Below, piece after piece: positions 23,901-35,900 of a stretch of DNA of 64,000 nt (its first letter is position 1; every line of letters starts with the position of its first letter). Source of the DNA: Argyresthia goedartella (taxonomy: Eukaryota > Arthropoda > Insecta > Lepidoptera > Argyresthiidae). The notes below the pieces were generated by a model. It was not told the origin of the DNA and ran no database searches. It saw only the letters and a program-made list of their open reading frames with translations. The stretch is from NCBI GenBank assembly GCA_949825045.1, contig OX463808.1, positions 25,915,674 through 25,979,673 of the forward strand, in the 5' to 3' direction. Made by a program: the position numbers and the translations under genes.

Positions 23901-26900
23901 CAGTAAGATAGGCAGGTGGGGGGTGTCGATGTCGTACAGCTCCCCGATGGCGATGGGAAACTGTACGTTCTTGACCAGGGCGACGTCTAGTACATCCGGG
24001 CGATGCATGGGGTTCGTCGGGTAGTGTGTCGGGGCCCCCGGGCTGAGAACTTCGTAGTTGGAGTTCTCAGCATCTTCCTGTAGGGCCCTTCCGGCGGAGT
24101 TGATGCTGTGGGACCCCCACTGGTGGTGCTTGGCGTTGAGATCGCCTGCGACCAGTGTGGGGGTTGCTCCTTCCATCATCGCTCGGATGTCTTCCGGGTA
24201 GAAATGGTGGACGTCGCCGGGAGGCTTGTAGGCTGCGAAGACTTTGAGCTCCGTGTCGGCCGTCTTCAGACGGACGCCTATGGACCGCGTCGTCTTGAAG
24301 GCGGGCAGCTCCAACTCTTCGTGGACGAGGTCCCGTCTCACGAGAACCGCCGTGCCTCTGTACGGCACGTCCCTCGGAGATAACTCGTCGCGGCGGTACA
24401 CGAAGAAGTTGGGCAGTCGGAGCTCTCGGCTGGGGTGCAGCTTCGTCTCGCACAGAAGCACGACATGCACATCATGCTCCTGCACGAGTAGCCTCAGGTC
24501 TTGCATCTTGTTGGTGATCCCGTCCGGGTTCCAGTACACAAGCCTTAGGTCTTTAGGCATTGTGTCCGGACGAGATTGTGGCCTTTAGTGTGGATAACCC
24601 CCGCAGCAGGGGCTGCAACGGATCGCGTCTATCCACGATCGCCTGTATGGCCGCGCTGATAAGGTCGATGGCGTCGAGCAGCGCGGCCATGAGTGGAGCC
24701 TCCTGGCGCTCCGTGGATAGGGCTGCGGGTGCTGCCGGCTCCCGTGGGCGGGGGCGGGCTGGCAGTGGGGGGCGGCTCGCAGGTTGGGCGGGCTCAAGTG
24801 GCGGCTCGGCGGCGGGCTCTTCAGACGCCTTCTTCTTGTTCCGGCGCTTCTTGCCCCGCTTCCTTCGGGGTTTCGCCTCTTCGCCTCGGGTGGTGGGCGG
24901 GTTGGCCGGCGTTCTGATGGTGGCGCCCTTGGTCTCGCCCGGCTGGGCAAGGCGGGGGCGCTTTATCGGCGGCGATGTTGGTGACCCCAGCGGCTCCACA
25001 TCTGGGTGTGTGGAGGGGCCGGGGCGGGCCTCGTGTTGAGTGGCGGCATGGGTCGCAGGTTGAGGGGCCGTGCGGGCCGCGGGTTGGGCAGCCGTGCGGG
25101 CCGTGGGTTGGGCAGCCGGGCGGGCCGCGGGTTGGGCAGCCGGGCGGGCCGTTGGGCGCGCGGTCTTCTTGGGGCGCTGTTGTTGGGGCGGCAGTGGCGG
25201 CGCGATAGTGATGCCGCGCTTGCGCGCCTCCTCCTTCAGCGCCTTGCATCGGCGGCTGTTGGCCGGGTGGCCTTGGCCGCAGTTTGCGCAGGTGGCGGCC
25301 TCTGACTTTGGCCGCTGGCAGTCAGTAGCTGCGTGCCCTTCTCCACATCGCACGCAGCGTACAGGGCGGCGACAGTTGGTCGATGAGTGGCCGAATGACT
25401 GGCACCGATGGCACTGCGAGGGCCCCTTTGGGCCGCGCCATCCCTCGATGGTGATGCCCGGCATGCAGAGCAGCTCCTTCACCCTGTAGAGCCTCTCGAT
25501 GCTGCCGGGGGTCTGCTTCTCCGCCAGCAGGGCGAAGAACAGGCAGCCGGCGCGGCCCATCCGGCCGGGAATCTGTCGGACATGCTGCGTCGGGAAGCCT
25601 ACGCTGGCCAGCGCTGCGGCGACCTCTTCGGGCAGGGTGGTTGCCGGGAGCCCTCGGATAGCAATCTTGAAGGGGCGGTCCGCGTCCAGAGAGTAACAAA
25701 ACCATGAGATGGTCTTGTCGGCGCGGGCCGCCTCGTCCAGATACCGGACGATTTGCCGGTATTCTTCCGGGCTCTGCGGCGTAAAGCGGACCCCCTTTCC
25801 AAAGGGTCGCGCGTTGGGGGCATGGCCTAGGGCTTCCTTCAGCCGGGCAAAGTGTGTAGCCCAGGCCGGCAGGTTCTCCACGACGATTGGCGGGTGGTTC
25901 TTCTTCGGCTTGGGCTCACCGGTGGCGGTCGCTGGTGGTGTGGGGGGTCGCGGCGATTGGGGCTTCGGCGGCTGTGCCAGGACCGCGGCGTAAGAAACCC
26001 CGCTTGGGGGCGTGGCTTGTGGTGTTTCAACCATCTCGGCTTCTTCCGTCGAGTCCGGGTTCGGTGTGTCGGCGGTTGGTATGGTTGGTGCGACGGGGGG
26101 CGTGGCCAACGCTGGCTCCGCCCACTCACTGCTAATACTGGGGTCGCGCGACTCTGTCTGCGCAGACTCCTGTAGCACCCGTATGAGCGGGTTAGGGGGC
26201 CTCGGGACGGCCCCCGGTGCGTTCCCCAGGTTTAGGTTGGGGAACTTCGTCGGCAGCGTCGGCCGCACCGGGATTTTCTTCATCGCCGGCGGTGGTGGTG
26301 GCGATAAGGAGGCGAGCAGGGCGGTTGCCGCGGCTCTGCGGGCTGCGTCTTCATTCGCCGGCACCTCGGCCGGGAATTCAGTTGGTGAGTCGGGGGGGGG
26401 GCGGAAGAACTCTTCCCTGCCCCCCTCGTGGGTCGGTGTGCCCGTGATGGGGCTGGAGGTGGCGCCGTGTTCTCCTCGGGTGAGCAGATTGCCGGCGAGG
26501 TCGAACGTCTCGCCGGTAAATATGTCGCGCTTCACGACTTGAATTACACGGCGCCGTCGTCGGTCGATTTGGATCCGCACATCCGGCGGATCCGGCTCGT
26601 CGGGGGGCGGGGGGGGTGGGTCCTCCGGCTTTCGGCTTCTCTTCATCTCGTTAAAAACGGGGTCTTCCTCTTACTTCTCCGGAGTTTTGCAGGCTCTGTG
26701 ATGCCGACTTAACGCGGTCTTCCTCCACCGGGTGAGACCTCGAATAAATCCGAGGAGGCCCAGTGAAGTGCCGGCGAGCAGTCGATCAACACCACAGGTG
26801 CTGCGTAGAGTCAACTCCGGAGACGGGCGTGTTCTTCTCCTTCTTCTCCTTCCTCCTCTCCGTTTGGGGTCGGTCCGTGGGTGGTGGTGGCGGCACCGCG

Positions 26901-29900
26901 ACGTGTCCTGCGCTTCTAGCTTTAGAAGCACGTAGGCAGCCGCGATGCGATGACGTCACTGCGGGCGCAGTGAGCACACGACGGGCGGGGAGAAGAGCCG
27001 AAGAGAGAAGAGCGGGGGCGGCGAGTGTGTGAATCCGCACAAACAAACACCGAGGGTAGGTACGAAAAACTTTTAGTTACACCGTGTCCGTGTCCTCCAG
27101 CCGTTGGCAGACGTAAAGGCACGAGAGGAGCTCCCGCAGCAGCGGCGGCGGGGGGCTCGGCTCGGACCGGCGCGAGCGAGAGCGCGGCGAGCGGGACCGC
27201 GGGGACAGGGGGGACCGCGGCGATAAGGACAATGATAAGAACTGATACGGTTAGCGACGAGTGGAGTGATGAAATCATGCAGCAAGCGCAACAAGAGGAC
27301 CCTGACGTGAGACCCATTTTTGATTGGATTAATGCTGGCGCACCTAAACCAAGATGGTGTGATGTAGCTGCTATGAGTGCGGTAACAAAAAGCTACTGGG
27401 CACAATGGGATAGCTTGGTTATGCATAATGGTGTTCTATGTAGAAAATGGGAATCAACAAATGGGAAGGATGCTCACCTGCAAGTCGTTGTCCCAAAGAA
27501 AAGGGTGAAAGATGTTTTGAGAAGCTTTCACGATGGAACATCCGGTGGACACCTTGGAGTAAAAAGGACCCTAATGAAAATCCGGCAACGCTTTTATTGG
27601 ATTCACTGCCGAGAAGATGTTGAAAATTGGTGTAAACGATGCACTAACTTTGCATCAGTCAAGGGACCGCATACCCGTAGCCGAGGAACACTCAAGTTGT
27701 ACAACGTGGGAGCCCCTTGGGAAAGGGTTGCATTAGATGTCGCAGGACCATTCCCAGCATCGGACTCCGGAAACAAGTACATTCTTGTCGTGATGGATTA
27801 CTTCACGAAGTGGCCTGAAGTATTTGCCATTCCTAATCAAGAAGCGGTAACCATAGCTGAAAAGTTAGTGAACGAAGTATTCTGCCGGTTTGGGGTACCA
27901 CTCGAAATCCACAGTGATCAAGGAATAAACTTCGAGTCTGCGGTCTTTCAGGAGACTTGTCGCATAATGGGAATTCATAAGACGAGGACTACGGCGTATC
28001 ATCCACAGTCAGATGGAATGGTTGAGAGATTTAACCAGACACTGGAGAGACATCTAGCCAAGGTCGTTGAGAGCCATCAAAAAGACTGGGATCGGCATAT
28101 CCCCCTCTTCCTGTTGTCTTATAGGTCGGCAACTCACGAAAGTACGGCGGTTACTCCATCGTATGCGAATTTTGGAAGAGAACTCCGTCTGCCTGCAGAT
28201 CTCCTGACTGGACGTCCGCCCGATACACCGAGGACCATCACGGAATATGCAAATGATTTGCGGGATCGGATTGATGATGTTCACAGCCTGGTACGTGAAC
28301 ACGGGCTCCACGCTAGCATAAAGATGAAAACCCGATATGACCGGAAGTCTTATCAAGTGGGTTTTGAGGAAGGTTCGTTGGTGTGGCTACATAACCCTAT
28401 GCGACGAGTAGGAAAGTCCCCGAAACTATCTCCGAATTGGGAAGGGCCTTACAAGGTAGTCACCAAAATAAACGACGTCACGTATCGAATCCAGCGGAAT
28501 CCTCGTAGTCCGAGCAAGATTGTTCATGTTGACCGGCTGGCCAGATACCACGGAAATAATGATGCTCGGGACGAGCATGTCTTAGGAGGGGGTAGTGTTA
28601 CGCCGGTAGGTTAGGTCAAAAACTTTGAATGTCAATTTCAGTGCTTTAGAGGCGTTTTCAGCAGGCTGAAAAGTCATTTCAGGCCGTTTCAGAAGTTGCT
28701 CTATCACATATCTAAAGATCGAAATTTCACCTAAGTTGCCGTCGTTTTCAGGCGCCTGAAACATGTTTTCAGTCCGTTTCAGGGCACCCTCTATCAGATG
28801 ACGCCATAACCTGAAAACCCGTTTTCAGGCGTTTTCAGGACCCCTTATGGGCCTCTGAAGCACAAATCGTTATATGGCGAAATATCCGGTAGGAATGACA
28901 GAGATAGCACTACTAGAAAGAGATAGCTATACTCGGAACATTCGAGAAGTGTGTGACAGAGATAGCACTACTAGAAAGAGATAGCTATACTCGGAACATT
29001 CGAGAAGGGAGTGACAGAGAGAGTGCACCGTTAGAGAGAGACATATATGGTCTCGAATGTTCTCGGCCCGCACGCTGGTCCTTACTAGAATATTCGCGAT
29101 ATGTGTGGACAATGTGTCCAGAGCGGCTCCGCGGGATATAAAAGGCGCCGACGGCCGGCGCGAGTTTAGTTACATTTTAACTGCGATCGAGTGCTAGTAC
29201 AAGGATAATTGGAAAGAAAGACTCTTCGTGTGAATAGTGAGTGCATAATTAGTGAAATAGTGTGTGTGTGTTTTGGTGGATTTTATGTACAGTTCGTGTG
29301 AATTGTAAGTGCCTAATTTGGGTAATAAAGTGAGTGTTTTATTTAGTGGATTAATTCGTGCTTTTCTATCAAATACGAACCCCACGCTCGTAACAATATT
29401 TTGACATGTTTACGGCTGTTAGACGTAAACATGTCAAACGAGCACGCTAGATTGTAAAAACAGCTTTACAGGAGTATCAGACGAGAAATACTCTGATATC
29501 TTGGAGAGCTCAGGATGTCATGTCAAAACTCCACAAAACTACAAAAGCAACCAAGTCAACCAACTGACCTGGTTGCTGAGTAGCGCCAGCAGCGCATGCG
29601 CAGCCAGCGGCAGCGGCGTCATGGCGCGGGGGTGTGCGCGGCGCGCCGCGGGCGGGGGGCTCCAGCCGCCATCCCCACCCTGCTGCCCCACCAGCCATGC
29701 TGCGCCCGCCGCGCCCGCCGGCTGCACCGCGAGGTGGCGCGCCGAGCGGGACAGCCAGCGGGTCGCAGTCGCTGTCATCCTGAGGGGAGGGAGAGATTTC
29801 AATACAAATGGGACTCCCCATACCAAGAGAGGATTTATTTGTTGACAAATGCTGCTAAATTGGAGCTGACGGATGTGAAGAAAGTACCCTCGGTATTCCA

Positions 29901-32900
29901 CAATGAAAATTGTAAAAGAAAAGGGAAACAGGGCATGATATACTAACCAGACGTCACTTTCTCCGTCGATTTCGGCAGCGAACGATCCGTCGGTCTTCCT
30001 ATACGCCATGAGGCGCTGGTAGCCGGCCGCGGCCTGCGCACGCGCCTCTGTCGTGATCGCCACCTCGTCACGGTTAGTTGCCTGCGATAATAATTCTAAT
30101 ATAATAGCTTCAAGAAAGTGTAATCGTCCTGTAATACTAGAATAGGCATTTACTAAAAAGTGTCATGATAACGGCAGCAAATTTGATGGTATCCGGGCCG
30201 TAACTTGCTTCTTTCTGTGCCAATGAGAATTTCTTAAATTAGTCGACGTATCTGTCTGAGAAAGTCTCACCTGCAAGTAATCAAGGAGAACGGTGGCAAC
30301 AGCCATCGGCCTCAAAGCGTGGGCAGGGTCCGCTGCGGCGATCGGCGGTGCTCTCGACGCGTGCAACGCCGGCGCCATAATGTCTCCCGCTGCCTTCAGC
30401 CCCACAGAGCCAAGCCGCGTGCCCGGGTGCACGTCCAATGACACGTTGACGCGAGCCACCCCGCGTCGGCCGTCGACGAGGGCCCACGACCAGAGCTCTT
30501 CTTCGTAGCCGTCCTGATGGAGAGAATAGTATGTGAAGTCGCTTTCCAGAGTGACTGGTTATTCGATACATATATTGTGAGGGGTTAAAGTAAAGCCCAT
30601 TTCAAGCAAGAGCAAATTTAACTCTTTAATACTCGGTCCGAAATTTAATGGTTTCGAGTTGGTAATTTAAGTTATTTATCATAAAGTTCCATTACGAGAA
30701 AACTTAATTACATTGGGTAACTCTTAATGAGTGGCTTGTTAGCTAGCTAATACATCAATGATTCTTCGGAATAACTTCTGTAAGTAAAAACATGATGCAG
30801 TGAGCCCATTCACTCACGTGATTAACTAATTTTCAATTGTATAAGATTTTGTCAAAAAAATGCAACTGAGCGTACACATTAATAAAAAATCATCTATGTT
30901 TTAACAGCTATCCAACATGGTAAATTGTTTAAAAAAAACTTAAGAACAATAAATAACTGTTGCAATAATCGCAATCGTATTCAAGAAAGAACAAGAGTCC
31001 CTTCAAGCGAATCATAGCCAACCTTGAAGCAACGCTTTAGCAAAGCAAAGCAGCGTTAAACTTCATTTTTGTTTACCAAAACATCAATAGTCCTGAAAAG
31101 GGACCCCGAGATCCCGTTGCCGCTCGCTTCGACGATGATGGGGGCTTCCCCGCTCCGCACCGCACTGACCAGGAACGCTGTGCTGGCGGAACCCTTCGCG
31201 GGAACCGTTAGACGCAGGCGGCGAAATAGCTCGATTTCTGGAAAATAATGACAAAATCAAAGTCACTCAAACTCAAACTTGCAATTGCAAATAAGCAAAA
31301 ATTGTGCACTTTTACAAGAAGTCAAACACTTACTTAAGTCTCATAAACATGGATAAAAATAAAAATAAATCAAATATGATCAACTAAACTAATTAGTACA
31401 TGACTGATTAAGGTTTGAGTTTTAAAAGAAAATATCCCTTTCAAGTGGTGATTCATCCATAAACTCTAACAGAGCTCCGAAAATACGCCAGTCAGAGAAG
31501 ATAGCACCAAGAAACTCTACGGGGATTAAAGGTATTCGTATAAGGCAGATAGCCATCATCAGTGCTGGTGAGTGTACGTTTGAAAAGAATGAATTTTGCA
31601 TTAAATGAATGGCTGTATTCTTTCTTCTGGATATTTATTACCACCACCACTACTATAAATTCACGAGAGACCGCTTACTTTTACCAGCATCAACGGTATT
31701 CTCCAACGGTTCAAACTCAAAGTACTGCTCCGAATTATGAAAGGTGACCTCGACGGATGTATCCACGGTCAGAGAGCTTATTAGAGTTATAACAGCGGCC
31801 AACGTCTCTCCCTTCTGTAAAGTGGCGGGCAGTTCTGCGTTGATGCTTAGTGGCGTGCCAGTGGTGAAGGTCTGGGGCTCAGCCAGGCCGAGGCCCAGTG
31901 TGGGGTGAACTGCAAATGCCCCGACCGACCACTCCCCAGAATTGATCGGAGTTCGCCGGTTTACAGCGCCTTTGCCGTCGGTTCTGTGAAAAGAGATATT
32001 TTATGAGGCCATCAGAAAGTTTTTATATTATCAGAATTTTGTCTTGCAGTTTCTACATGAATGGCAGATCTGTTTTACACTCTAAAATCTTACCCTAGAG
32101 AGAAATTGGCCAGCATCCAAGTAGGCTGTGGGGCGACGTTGAGGTAGTATCTGGGCGCGGGCGGGGCGGGAAAGCGGCTGAAGGCATATGGACCGGCCAG
32201 AGGCGGTCTCGTGCCGGACTCCACAGGGCCAGGAGGTCTTCTTTGCCCTAAAAAAATATGATAAGTTGAGAATGAGAGAGACATGCAGAGACATTAGTGA
32301 ATTGTTTATTCGTCTTTCCGATGTTTTTAGGGAGGAGTAATACGTACCATATTTTTAGTTCACAACCTACCTCCATCATCGCTGCGTCCAACTATGCTGT
32401 CTGTCAAAATAACAACACCAGCGTTGTGGAAGACATCTGCCGTCGAGTTTCCGCCCAGGTCGAATCCAGCCAAAGTCTGGTGGTCTTCGTTCTTGAAAAC
32501 CGAATGTAGTACTCCGCTGAAACTCTCGACTTCGCGTTCGATCTGCGAAATAATGCTAATTTAAATATAAATTGTTTAATTTATATACATAAGGATTCTG
32601 TTAAAGATCTCTAGTGTCCAAATACCGTCATCAAGTTGAGGCCACTGCCAAGCCCGTCATCAGCGGCTAAGCCTGCTGCGATGGCTTTTGTGTCTTCGGC
32701 CAACAGAGCAGCATGTGCACCACCTTCACCAGTGACCCTCAGCTCCACAGCTCCACCGGGTCTGGACCCGCTGCCTGCGACTTCTACTGATACCTAGATA
32801 TGGGAAGCAACATTAATGTATGGCTATGCTGTTTGTGTTCCATTACAGTGTACATGGATACATGTCGTCTCTGTCGGTCTTTTAGATCAGGTATCTTCGG

Positions 32901-35900
32901 ATCTGGAAGACTGTTGATCTGAACAAACATGAAACAAATACACGATGTCTGTCACGCACGTCTCACCTGATTTTGCAGCAAATTCTGTTGTGGCACGTAG
33001 AAGGCAGATGAAACGATAGTGTTCTTCAGAGGATCGCGTCTTGGGTACCATACCAGCAGTATACTTCCTGGTGACATTTCTGAAGTCACTGGTACAGATA
33101 TATCCACGCTGCCACGAGCTGGACTTAGCTGAAATATCAATATAGTGATAAATAGCTTCAGTTTCAGTCAGTATCGATATAGTGATAAATGTGTTAACTT
33201 CAGTTTTAGTCACAGGTGGAGCAAAATAACGAAGACAGTTTCATTGTAGATTAAAATATCTAGATTGACACAAATAATTCATACCTCAAGAGTCCTAGCG
33301 TGGATTATATCACCTCGAGCAATAACAGCGTAATTCAAGAGGTCCATTCGTTCTGTAGCTGAGACCCTCGCTCTCATCTCTCCGCCCACTGAAGGACCAC
33401 GGCTCAATGTCTCAACCGTGAGGAACTGACCACCAGAAGGAGCACTGCTGGCCACGTTTATTATGCGCTCAGCCACATCTTTGTACTTCACCTGTCAAAA
33501 TCAATCATTTATATGACAGCAGAAATCGGTGATAACAATATCAGGATGAAATAAATATGTGAAGTATCTTACCACTAGATTGAGCGTTAACGTGCCATAT
33601 GACTCCTTAGGCGTCAATGTATAAATGCCAACGCCCTTCTTCAACTTGATGGTGGTCACATTTACCGAAGCTCCATCGTCCCAAAGACGTTCTACCGTTG
33701 CGTCTCCATCCATATCCATTATCTTACCTGAGGAATCCACCAGCTCGACCTGAGAGAAGCATGATTAATTAATTTATATTTAATAAATTATTTAATTTCT
33801 GGTGTCGAAACTAAGAGTCAGAATTTCATATAGAAATAAGTGTTTTGCTTACCTGAACATTGTAAGGTAGACCAGGCTTGAAATATTCAGGAGCCGTAAC
33901 CTTTAGTCTATATGGCGTCCGGACCAAAAGTATCCTGGCTGATATATTTTGCCGAATAAGCGTGTCCTTCTCTTCCAAGACAGCTTCGATGACCAGGGGT
34001 CTAGCAGCATCTTCGGCGAGATCTAGATCAGTCTTGAGGTCGTAGGTCACTGCTGTTTGGCCGTTAAAGTCTGTGACTTTTCGGGAAGGTGATGAAAACA
34101 CTGGTTGTAGAACGCCGGAGAAAAAGACGGCGTAAGCAGAGAGAGTTAATTCACCTCGTACAGGTAAACCATTGAAATGTCTGAAAATAAAAGATACGTC
34201 AACGTGCTTCCACATTTATTAATTCCAGTGTCATCAAAAATGCATAACTCATTTAGAAGAGTTCCCATGTCTTCTTTGTCATAAAATCGACATTGGACGA
34301 TGGATCATAAGAAATACTATTATTTTCACATGCGTGTCGACACGACAATCGTCATGTAGAAATGCTATTACGTGGAAAAGTAAAATGAAAATGAAAGCAA
34401 TTATTTCTGTGAAGTGAATGAAATTGGTTCGAACAATATTCTTGTATTTTTATGGAGGCTGGCGCGCATTGAAAAACAATGAGTAAAGACAGCTTTGTGC
34501 GAGAAGATTACACCTCAAGATTTTTGATTAGAAAAGTATTATTGTTTTTCTGATGTTGTTTGATAGGACAAACACTTCTAGAGGATTTCATGTCGGTGTT
34601 TGCTGTTAGTTAGGGTTGGTTTACATACAAATTAAAACAACTAGACGTATAAATATTGGGTCTAATTCTAGATAAGTACCTTGCAGTAACATTAGCGACA
34701 AAACGTCCATCACTGAACAGCACCTCCTTGGGCAATTGTATGTCCATCTGGAATCTCGGCATAACGTAGTCGGCGACCAAGATCTGTCGGGAATATGTCT
34801 GGCCCTTCGCTTCTACCTGCAACGACATTTAAATTTCTTAAGCTCTTACGGAAATCGTTATCCCACCAAAAACATTTTCATGCAAAATGTTGTCAAGGCG
34901 AGACCTTATGGCCCGCACTGTCAAAAAGTTATCAGATCTCATGTAGAGTCAAGCTCCTAACTCCACACGCCCTAACCCTACAAGCCCTAACTCACAAGCC
35001 CTAATTTCACAAAGTCTACACCTTAGTCAAAATATGTGGCTTGGCCGTTTCGCTACCGTCACATGGGCGTCAATTTACTTTTACGTAATTAATTTCACTT
35101 GTTTTTGTAGTTTCATAAGACTTTAACTTTCGTTTTTTGGGGTGTATTTCTTGCACATCAGAGGTTCCTTTTTATAGCCCACTCTCTATATTTGCCTTTT
35201 TTCTTTATAGGTTTACTGTTTCCTGAGAGATCAGGGCGATACTTGGCTCTTCGGCGATTATATTCGACTATAGCTGACTGTTGTGCTTACTAGGTACTAC
35301 AATCAATATTTATAAGGAACACCTTGCAAATTAGTCACGAAAGTGCTACAAAATCCTGTCCACAAGAGACCGTGGATGACCCAATATCAATAATAGCATT
35401 ATTCAAACTTAGCCCTTTAGCATGTACGGTGATAGCATACCAGCATATCATCAAACTCAGCGGGTACACATTGGGCTTCTTGCACTCGCTTATGTCCATC
35501 CCTTAATTTAAAGAGTTTTACATCCCTTGATTTACAAAAAAACCTGAAATAAGTAGTCGTACAAACTTCCAGCCCCGAGATGACAGGGTTGACCGGTGTG
35601 AAGTTGGCAGCCAAAAGTTAGCAGCCAATATAATCTGACCAAATTAAGGAGGTACTTTTTCAGATAACACTAAGGGCCTTTATGATAGGTTTAAGGCAAT
35701 ATAAATGGTGTCTAGTGCCTGTTGATGAAACCCATACTTCCTTAATGAACCATGTACCCTAAAATGACGACATAATACTCACAATATTCAATATAGATAG
35801 TTGGCTGTGGTACTTGTGGTCGTCTAGTCCGATATTGGTATTCAAATGTATTCTAGATAGCTGGGGCTAAGCCACATCTCAAGGAGTTGTCCGCGCATGT

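Larger units (their letters stand above)
21597..27093 (-). mobile_element. Jockey-type LINE, copy 2, full length with two intact ORFs
   Basis: 5,497 bp, flanked by the 11-bp direct repeat CCTCCAGCCGT (21586-21596, 27094-27104). It has a GC-rich 5' UTR of 447 bp (26647-27093), ORF1, ORF2 overlapping by 8 bases, and a 3' UTR of about 258 bp with two related repeats (GTGCTTTCGCC...ACACTGGCGACA). No poly(A) tail is visible at the 3' edge. It inserted into the gypsy element and is a candidate active master copy. Confidence 0.95.
19477..29395 (+). mobile_element. Ty3/gypsy-type retrotransposon, gag-integrase only, with a nested LINE
   Basis: Complete 800-bp LTRs (19477-20276, 28596-29395) start TGTTACGCC and end CGTAACA; ATAT flanks both sides (19473-19476, 29396-29399). 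By eye the LTRs differ at about four positions, so insertion is recent. Without the LINE (21597-27093 plus one copy of its 11-bp duplication) the internal part is short. It holds gag, then integrase, without protease, RT or RNase H. The element is antisense to the TEP gene in intron 17. Confidence 0.93.

Noticed and set aside
32371..32542. LDL-receptor domain that would identify Mcr
   Set aside because: The bait-region exons 11-12 lack the cysteine pattern of that domain.
34960..35010. Telomere-like CCCTAA repeats
   Set aside because: Only a few imperfect units, unlike the TTAGG repeat of insects; probably a short chance or decayed microsatellite.
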